Of a DNA stretch of 64,000 nt, positions 56,399 through 64,000 are shown piece after piece; position 1 is the first letter of the stretch, and each line of letters opens with the position of its first letter. Both the position numbers and the translations under genes were made by a program. The DNA is taken from the NCBI RefSeq assembly GCF_019320115.1, contig NC_089582.1:119581856-119645855 (forward strand). The letters run 5' to 3'. The notes under the pieces are model-generated. The model searched no databases, was not told the DNA's origin, and saw nothing but the letters and a program-made list of their open reading frames with translations. Origin of the DNA: Miscanthus floridulus. Lineage: Eukaryota; Streptophyta; Magnoliopsida; Poales; Poaceae.

Positions 56399-56545
56399 AG
56401 CCCGTTCGGCTGGCTTTAAGCCGGCTGGCTGGCTGGTTCTGGCCCTCACGAAATCACTGTTTATGTTCTATCGAAATAATATTTTTCTCTCACAACAATC
56501 AACCAGAATAATATTTTTCAGTCCTATGAATCAGGCTTACATTGT
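56399..56545. mobile_element. Worn MITE of the GTTCGGCTGG family
   Basis: It starts CCCGTTCGGCTGGCTTTAAGCC and contains ATAATATTTTTCTCTC, the reverse of the GAGAGAAAAATA motif in the element at 54312-54425. The right terminus is lost. Confidence 0.45.
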
Positions 56546-56657
56546 TGAGGGTTTTCACCTTTTGCCGTTGTCTTTTTTCAGCAGGAGTAATCAGGCGCCG
56601 TCGAATGCCTGTCCCATTTCAGAATCACATGGATGCAGTGACAGCCATCCTTTTTCA

Positions 56658-56870
56658 GCCCTCGTTTAGTTCACGAAAAGTTTTTTCAAAAAGTGCTACA
56701 GTATTTATCACATTGAATCTTACGATACGTGTATGGAAAATTAAATGTAGACAAAAAAAAATTAATTGTACAGTTTGGTTGAAAATTACAAGACGAATGT
56801 TTTGAGTCTAATTAATGAACACTAATTATCAAATAAAAACGGAAGTGCTACGCTAACCAAATTTTCAGCT
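56658..56870. mobile_element. MITE of the CCTCGTTTAGTT type
   Basis: It starts CCTCGTTTAGTTCACG and contains AGTGCTACAGTA near the left and AAACGGAAGTGCTAC near the right, plus TACAGTTTGGTTG and ACAAGACGAAT, as in the abundant grass family also represented at 23660. The right terminus is degraded before 56870. Confidence 0.6.
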
Positions 56871-57428
56871 TTCCGCCAACTGAACATTTAAGAGGGAGCA
56901 GAGGACAAGCGACTCGCCTGACAGCCTGCCTCTCTGCTGGATTCGCATCGGCGTGGAGGGGCGAGCCGAGAAACATCCAGCGCGCGACCCGTCCGCGCCG
57001 GACGCCCGAACGGCCAAAACCAAAACCGGGGGTCAAAACTGTCGCCCCACGTACTAACGCGACACGGGCCTCTCACTCACGGTCGCTTCCAAAACCTGAC
57101 AGCGCTGTGGTTCACGCGCGCCGCTGTCGGGCTCGCCGGCCGTCACATGTCGCAAGCCGCTAGCGGTCGCCGCGGTTTTGCCAAGGCGAGATGGCCGGGA
57201 TCGGCAGCTTTTGCGCCAACGTTGCACCGGCACTGTACCACTACCACGGAGCACAAACTTCGCTTGCACAACACGGTCGTCTCGGTCTTACAGCCGCTGC
57301 GCAGGTTGCCAGCCAAAATGGCACGCTGCGACGACGCCATCAATCGTGGCGCCGTGGCGCATCCACACGTACCACCACCAGTCCACCACTCACGCATGTA
57401 CACTGACACGTCGTCGCGCCAGCGCGGG
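56871..57428. other. 3' flank of the PP2A B' gene
   Basis: GC-rich DNA without a recognisable protein in any frame; the frames seen here overlap on both strands. It should hold the 3' untranslated region of the minus-strand PP2A subunit gene near 57300-57428. Confidence 0.45.
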
Positions 57429-59571
57429 CTATTTGGCGGCGGCGGCGGCGGCCGTCTCGAGCTTGCGCCACCGGGCGTCCCGCACGGCGGCGGCGACCTC
57501 GGCCTCGGACCGCCGCGTGGCGAGGTCGTCGGCGCACCGGGCGTACAGGTCGGGCGTGACCTGCTGGAGCAGGGACTTGACGCTGGCCGTCACCTGCTGC
57601 ACGCACTTGCTCCAGTGCAGCTCCAGGTTGCTCTCCACGCTCGCCACGAACGCCGGCAGGATCTTCTCCATCACCCCCGGCGACGCCGTCGCCAGCTCCA
57701 CGAACCGCTCGTTGTTCCACACGTACAGCGCCCCCTCCGCCACCTGAAACAACACAACACGGGTTTGTGTGTCAGCTTGATTCCCACCTGGTGACGCCAG
57801 TTGTACCAGAATCCGTGAGGTTCTAAAATTCATTATTGGCGGTGGTGCTATTATGACGACAACGTCAAAGACTGTATTACACGTCAAGAAACCTGGGATC
57901 AATAGAGTGAAATCATCACCACCACTTTATAAACAGCTGCTCCTTGAAACAATTGACATCACGACTAAAGGTTTCTCAGTAGCAATCACATTTGACATTT
58001 CAATAGAGCTGGGACATGAGATGATGCGTAAAAAGGTGTCCTTTTGAAATTGAATTTACACGAACGGCGTACGTGAAGTCGACAAACTAAAGTGACGCCA
58101 CTTTATAAAGTTACTTTATCGATCAACCGCTATTTCAGTGAAAGAGCTCTTTTTTCCTCCCCACATGTACCCAACTGTCTATGGTGCTGGGCCTGTGTAA
58201 TGGGGCATGGCGGCATGGGGAAATGGCGGATCGCTGGAATCTGAATATCCAACATGCAGGAGTTTTTAGGAAAGTGGCCTGTCTAACGGTATGTTCAGTG
58301 ATCACATTTCTAGAAACTGATCCAACTCAGTTGCAAAAACATACACACTCGGAAAATGAGTTAATAAAATCTGTGCAAACATATGTAGTCCGTGGCGTTG
58401 CAACCGGCTTACGCAAGATTTTTTTATACACGAAAAAAAGAAGCACTGGACAGATTAATAAAACAAGTAGTGCGCCAAAAAGAACCTGAGAGCTGTAGCT
58501 ACTGACACAGCGGGCGATCCGGGAGCAGATGGGCACGGCGAGCTTCTGGAAGTGCTTGGGCTCGAGCACCTCGAGAATCTCCTCGAGCTCCTCGATGAGC
58601 AGCACCTCCTTCTGGCAGTTGGTCACGGGCCAGTGGCGCAGGATGTCCGTGACCACCGCGTCGGCGAGGCCCGGCTCCTTGTGCACGAACTGGAGCACGC
58701 AGTAGGCGAGCTGGCGGTGGTACGTGTGCACCCACCGCGTCCGGTGCAGCGGCAGCAGCACGCGCGCCAGGAACGCGTGGTGCTCCTCCTTGAGCGGCAC
58801 GGCGAAGCCGTTGATGATGCTGCCGCAGATCTCCAGCAGCTCGGCGGCGCCGCAGTGGCGCTCGGCGGCGGGCGCCTCGTAGACGAACCGCAGGAACTCG
58901 GCGGCCATGGAGCGCCGCATGAAGGCGCGCTCGCAGGTGAGCTTGGAGTAGAGCTGGTGGTACACGGTCTTGAGCCGGTCGTGCTCCCGGGGGTCCTCGG
59001 AGCGGAACAGCGCGAGGAGGGACGAGAGGAAGGTGCGGTCCACGTGGTGGCGCAGCGTCTTGGCGTCCGACGCGGTGACCACGGACAGGAGGATGTCATA
59101 CACCACCTGGAGGTGCGGCCACGACGGGGCCAGCACCATCACGTTCGTCTCCTCGTCGACGCCGTCGGGGGGCAGCAGCGCCGGGCACGCCGACGGCGGC
59201 ATTTCCCGGAATAGGTTGGCGCCGACCATCTTCACAAGTGACACCATCACGCGGTGGTCCAGCGGCTGCTGATTGCTGCCCCCGCCGCTCCCGCTCGACC
59301 GGACGGCGCTCAGCACCTCGACAAGCCGCTCCCGCTTCGCGTCCCGCTCCTCCTCGCACTCGTCGTCGGCGAACGTGAACACGCGGTTGCACGAGGCGAT
59401 CTTGTCGATGAGGCTGTCCGCCTCAGGCTCCGGCGACGGCGGTGGCAGCTTGGCCGTGCCGGGGAGCACGCCGTCCGGCTTCTCGAGCTCGAACAGGAAC
59501 TTGAGCGTTGTCGACCTCCTCTTGGCTGACGGCGGCCTCAGCGCCACCACCTCCGCCGCGGCAGCGCCCAT
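57429..59571 (-). CDS. PP2A regulatory subunit B' (B56 family), two exons, 466 aa
   Basis: Exon 1 is 59571-58486 (362 codons, ending SSYSSQ) and exon 2 is 57743-57429, joined across a 742-bp GT-AG intron in frame. Residues 1-70 are a variable N-terminus. The B56 HEAT-like repeat domain follows: HLQVVYDILLSVV, FRSEDPREHDRLKTVYHQLY, FMRRSMAAEFLRFVYE, GAAELLEICGSIINGFAVPLKEEH, LPLHRTRWVHTYHRQLAYCV, and after the intron ALYVWNNERFVEL. This subunit selects substrates for the serine/threonine phosphatase PP2A by binding the A scaffold and C catalytic subunits and short linear motifs on targets. Plant members act in brassinosteroid, defence and stress signalling. Length is close to the usual 460-540. 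Some canonical plant residues differ (for example KEEHHAFLARVLLPLHRTRWVH for the usual KEEHKLFL...LPLHKPK), so it is a divergent paralogue, but no lesion is seen. Confidence 0.93.
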
Positions 59572-61509
59572 ACCTTTTCGCTGGTGTTGGGCCTTGGCAG
59601 AGACAAGGTCACGGGAGAACAGCTCGCTCAGTCACAAGTCAAGTGGCCGGGAAGGTGCGCGCGCGGGTGAAGCTTAAGAGGAGCGCAAGCACGGAAGACG
59701 CCAAACGGGGCGATGCCTTCGTGGAAGCGGCTGCGCTTGGAAACGCCGCACGTTGGAGCCTCGGAGGGAACGGCAGACGCCACGCTTGGGCTTCGTCGGC
59801 TGATGGCTTTGGTCCCGGCCGCCGCGCCCGCACCGCACAAGGCACAACGGCACAACAAGGGAGGGTCGGATGTGCTCCTATATGGCCATGCAGCCCGAGC
59901 CCGTCGGCCCGGCCCGAGGCCCTTTTTTGCCTAGCCCAAGCCTGGCCCAGCCCGACGGCTAGCGGGCCCGGGCTGGCATGGCCTGGAGGAGCAGGTCATG
60001 CCTGGGTCTTACCCCGGGCACGTGGGCCGGCACGACACGGCCCGCTTCGGAGCCGGAGGCCCGGCCTGCCAACGCCACACGGCCGCGCCCCCAGCTCACC
60101 ATCCCGACTCCTCCTAACCCTATCTCCTCTTGCTGCACGCGTCCGGATCCTCCTCGGTGGCGTCCACCACCACCTCCCGTGGGCTGCCCCTTCCTCCTCC
60201 TGCCACGCGTTGGTGCGCGGCCGCCGCCACCAGTCGGATCCGCCTCATGGACGAGCACGCCGACGGCCGCCGCCACCTACCACGGCTGCCCCTGCGTCGT
60301 CCATCTCTCCCTCCTCGTGCGGATCTCTCTCCCTCCCCTCTCCCTCCCTCCCTCAGCTCAGATCCGGTGGCCTCCCTCTCTCCCTCATCCTCGGTGCACG
60401 GCGGCGCCCTCACTCCCTCCCCCATCCTCCATCTCTCCCTCCCCGTGTGGATCTCTCTCCCTTGCCCTCTCCCTCTCCCTCCCCTTCCCTCCCTCAGCTC
60501 AGATCCGATGGCCTCCCTCTCTCCCTCAGCCTCGGTGCACGGCGGGCTTCCTCCCACCCTCTCCCTCGGCGTACGGCGGGCTCCCTTGTCGTGCCTCCTC
60601 CTCTCAGATCCGGCGCAGGTACAACGACCTCCCTTCCTCCCTCCCTCACTCTCCCTCGGTGGCGCGGGCTAGGAGCGCGCGGGCGGGCAGATCCGGCGAC
60701 TTCCTCCATTCCTTGTTTTCTCTCCTCTCCATCTCGCTCACCCCCTCTTCATCTTCTCTCCATCGCTTGAGGAGGGCGCCGCCTGGGCAGCTCCTGCCCC
60801 CGAGATCCGGAGCTCCGCCGCTCCCAGCCCCGGCGGCCACCTCCTCCTCGCCTCCCCGCGCGGCCGCGGCGCATGCCGGCAGCCGCCCTCCTCCCCCAAG
60901 GCCCCCACGCGGTGGTTGGCCTCGAGCCCCCGCCGCTCCTCCACGACCCCTGCGTCCCGGCGACCCTGCCTGCTCTTGGCGACCTGGCCTACCCTCTCCT
61001 CCCTCCTCTCTCTCTGTGTCGGCACTCAGTGGGCCTCGGGCTGGCACGACCTGTGAAAATGACCGTGCTTCTCGGGCCGTCTCAGCACGAAAATCGGCCC
61101 GTAGGGCTGTGCCTGAGCCAAAGGCCAGGCCCGTGGCCCTCTGAGGCATGGCGTGCCATGCTGGCCCGTTGGCTATTGGGCCGTGCTGGCACAGGCCCAT
61201 GCCATGCTGAGCCGGCTTGGCCCGTTGGTCATGTGCTGATGTGCCTGGCACTGCTCGGCATATCTGGGGCCTTAGACTGTCTCCAATAGGTGACCCATGT
61301 GAGCACCCCAAACTCAAAATAGGTAGCAGAAGATCAAAAATCAGCCTCCAATAGAGTACCTATACGGAAGACCCATTTTGAGTTGTCTGAGAGACACAAC
61401 CCAAATATGAGTATCCTCTCTCCTCAAAGCACATTTATAGAAATGATTCTCTTTTGAGTCCTGTTGTTGGAGAGGATGTTGAATGGGTATTGAACCCTTT
61501 GACTGTAGC
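59572..61509. other. GC-rich repetitive region upstream of the PP2A B' gene
   Basis: The first 300 bases should hold the promoter and leader of the PP2A gene. From about 59883 to 61262 both edges are rich in GGCCCG/CGGGCC words and GGCATGGC, a composition I know from a grass DNA-transposon family, around a C/T-rich core. A 128-base module (CGGATCTCTCTCCCT to TCGGTGCACGGCGG) occurs twice, near 60315-60415 and 60444-60543. The long open frames here (for example 59508-60770, plus) are Pro/Ser-rich low-complexity sequence without a domain. From about 61272 a worn MITE-like sequence starting GACTGTCTCCAATAG runs to 61509, where an LTR interrupts it. Confidence 0.5.
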
Positions 61510-62750
61510 TGTCGGGTTCATAAACCCAGGGTCCCTCATGGACCTGCTTTCCAATAAAAGCTCGGCACAAGCAGACACCGCACAACTCATGGGCAGGCCC
61601 AAGTATGTGGACAATAGGCCAGAAGGGCAATCCAATCACTGACCGAAAGGTCTGGCCGAGGAGGAGCGATGCCCGTTTTCCGACTTCGGCGAACCTCTCC
61701 GACCGAAGGGCTCACTTTGGTCTCTAGTCCGCCTCTGGACAGCCTCTCCGATCAGAAGGCATAACCAAAGCACTACTTCCAACTCTGACCCCACGTCTCC
61801 GACCGGGGTACGCAAAAACCCTACTCACTGCTCTTCTCTGACTGGCACAATCAGAGCCAACTAGGACCAACCGATCGGGGATGCCCGCTCGGAAAGGACC
61901 AGAGAACGAACGGAGAAAGCAAGGCAAGCGCACAAGTCAAACCACGGTATCAGGGACCGTACCCTGTACACCTGCAGAAACAGAACTCTGCAACCTCCTT
62001 GACACAAACAGTATTATAGGTGCCGATATTTTCCCTACAGTATTATGGGCATCATTAACTCCCATACGGTAAGGCTCCCCCTACATGCCTCTGGGCTTCG
62101 ACAGTGTTGTGGGCGCCGGCATTTACCGTATCGAGTGAACATGGTGAAACTCCTCACGTGCCTCTGGGCATCAACAGTATAGTAGGTACCGACATCTGCC
62201 ATACCCGAACAAAACGACAGAACCTCTCACATGCATCTGATATCCAATAGTGTTGTAGGCGCCTACCATCATCCTGTACCCACCGGCGTGGGCAACAAGG
62301 CTTAGAAGCATGCGTACTCTCTCCATCTCACTTGTAAGGCCATCCCCTTTATCTATAAAAGGGGATGCGCTCTCTCCCAATATTGAAGTGATTCCAGATT
62401 CATTAGATCGATCAAGTTCATTGGTTCACAACCATAGAACCGCCAGGTTTGAACCCCAAGCACACATATGAACACTTAGCTCATAGCGGAGCTCCTGTCA
62501 TGCTCAGTCCTTCCAACCGAAGTCCGACCAGACTTCTTGTACCCTCCATCTTTCTCCTTCTCGTTTGTAACCCCACTGTAAACTTCGAGCACCTGGGCTC
62601 AGGAATAAAGTCACTAACCGACTCAAACTGGACGTAGGCATGTTGCCTGAACCAGTATAAACACTGTGTCATTGAGTGCTAGGCCACCTCCGATCAAAAC
62701 ATACGGCAAAACTACAAATATTTAATTGTTGGTCACTTTCTGCAATGACT
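61510..62750 (+). repeat. 5' LTR of a second copy of the old gypsy family
   Basis: It starts TGTCGGGTTCATAAACCC and follows the LTRs at 34242 and 45345 along its length, including CATCTATAAAAGGGG near 62349 as TATA box. Its end has decayed to GCAATGACT where the others have GCACCGACA. It inserted into a MITE-like sequence. Confidence 0.88.
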
Positions 62751-64000
62751 GTTGGCGCCGTCCATGGGGAAGACGATGTACGTTCAACACTTTTTTGGTC
62801 ATCGGATGGCCCACTTTTCCGCCACCTTCGCCATCGCGGGCTCAGGCGATATGATTCACTTCGGCTCACTGGAGTTTCCCATACTCCCACCTGTTGGGAT
62901 GTGGGTTCCACCCATCTCCAAGCCGTCCTAGGCCTTCCGCTTTGGAAGCCTAGACTTCATCACCGACCGGCTCGGTGTACTACACCTCCACGAGGAGGCA
63001 CTTGGTCCGACGCCCGCCGGAGAGGCACCCTCCATCGGCTCCGGGACGCACGACAACTTCAACGATGAGGCACCTGTGCTTCATTCCGAGCAAACTCTTG
63101 GCTCAAACCCCGCTGTAAGTAATGCAGATGCTGTTATTTACTTACTATCCTCTACCTTCCACCGATTGTCCGAAGGGACCCCATTGTCCCCACCATGAAC
63201 GCCATATGACCGGTTCCCCTATGGCCTCATGTCTCTCGCGGATGCGTATGCCCGGGGGCTCTAAAGGATGCTGGCGCCACCCCCTCTCATGTTCGAATTC
63301 ATGGGGATGGTGAGCTTTGCTCCCACCTCTTTCCTCGACCTTATGGATGACGATGTTGAGAGTGATGGCTCCAGCATTGGTGATGTGGCACCTAGCCACC
63401 GTCCATCCTGGGAGTGCGCTATGGCGGACGCTCTAGGACAGCCACCGGTGGTAACATAGTCCTTGCAGACTCACACCCCTCCGAACCTTCATGCAGAGAC
63501 CCCCGCACTCTCACGGGAGCACAGCGAGGAACTACAACAACAATGGCTACACCAGCCACCGACTGTGCCTGCGCGCTCGGCGGCACACACTGCGCCCCGT
63601 GCGCATAGACCAACGAGCAGCGCTCGGGGTCGTACCCGTCGGGTCCAGCGCAACACCATGGATAGGGGGGACGATCCCCCACAGTTCGCCCAGGCCAATC
63701 AGAACATCGCCGCTATAGCAATGCTTCTGCACGGCCTTCCCGAACCGAACGACCCTCAGTAATAGGCGATCCACCAGAATCTCTGGGCATTAGTGGAGAC
63801 CGCCGTCGTTCAACAACGGAGAGCTCCGTATCGTGACACCGACTCACGGCCTCTCTCCCCACCAAGGGAATGGGGACGCAGTCATGCAGTAGACGAGTCG
63901 CTCCACCCGCTCACCACTACAACCGCCAAACATGGCACCAGAGGCCGCACCTGCACCTCGTCTTGACGTGATGACTGCTCCTATACACGAGCGGCTCGAG
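62751..64000 (+). pseudogene. Decayed gag of the second old gypsy copy, truncated by the window
   Basis: The primer site GTTGGCGCCGTCC is followed by gag pieces collinear with those at 35528: MAHFSATFAIAGSGD, FGSLEFPILPPVG, HSEQTLGSNP, MDDDVESDGSSIGDVAPSH and FAQANQNIAAIAMLLHG. At least six stops interrupt it. The rest of the element lies beyond the window. Confidence 0.87.

Noticed and set aside
59508..60770. 420-codon Pro/Ser-rich frame overlapping the start of the PP2A gene on the opposite strand
   Set aside because: Low-complexity composition from C/T-rich repeats, no domain, antisense to a solid gene at its beginning.
1..64000. tRNA, rRNA and CRISPR-like structures
   Set aside because: No cloverleaf candidates, rRNA blocks or regularly spaced short repeats with unique spacers were seen; the tandem repeats present have no spacers.

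Overview
The window is plant nuclear DNA from a grass. The evidence is a spliced gene island with grass-type GC-rich first exons, inserted among nested LTR retrotransposons, MITEs and hAT/MULE elements of families I know from panicoid grasses. The retrotransposon types (Tat-lineage Ty3/gypsy with an antisense gene, Sirevirus copia with LTRs rich in CGGACGC/GCGTCCG motifs) point to Andropogoneae such as sorghum, Miscanthus or sugarcane. That last step is inference from memory, not a search.

Layout. (1) Positions 1-15057 hold one young Ty3/gypsy element of the Tat type, with gag-pol on the minus strand. The right LTR is its 5' LTR and the left LTR, cut by the window edge, is its 3' LTR. Its pol is broken by a stop, a frameshift and a deletion of the integrase core. 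An antisense five-exon gene on the plus strand (4038-7487) reads through intact when spliced. (2) This element sits in the LTR of a decayed Sirevirus copia element (15058-18387). That copia is itself cut by another gypsy element (18388-22642), which ends at a 100-N assembly gap. (3) 22743-34241 is intergenic: MITEs, a 31-base poly-C run, a Sirevirus LTR remnant split by an hAT element with 8-bp target duplication, and a second hAT-like element. (4) 34242-46572 is an old, complete gypsy element with target duplication CAAAT. Its coding region is full of stops, and a solo LTR with target duplication GAGCT is nested in its RNase H region. (5) 46578-61509 is the gene island. It has a DUF630/DUF632 protein gene (48146-51522, plus), a NEP1-interacting-like RING-H2 E3 ligase gene (51972-53102, minus), and a PP2A B' (B56) regulatory subunit gene (57429-59571, minus). 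Between the last two lies a Pack-MULE-like element (55022-56246) with a 9-bp target duplication, carrying a polygalacturonase exon fragment. Several MITEs surround the genes. (6) From 61510 to the end is a second copy of the old gypsy family, truncated by the window edge.

The three host genes share no evident pathway; they are neighbours in a small euchromatic island. Exon boundaries were derived by hand from GT-AG sites and reading-frame continuity. All three host models and the antisense gene join in frame with no internal stop.
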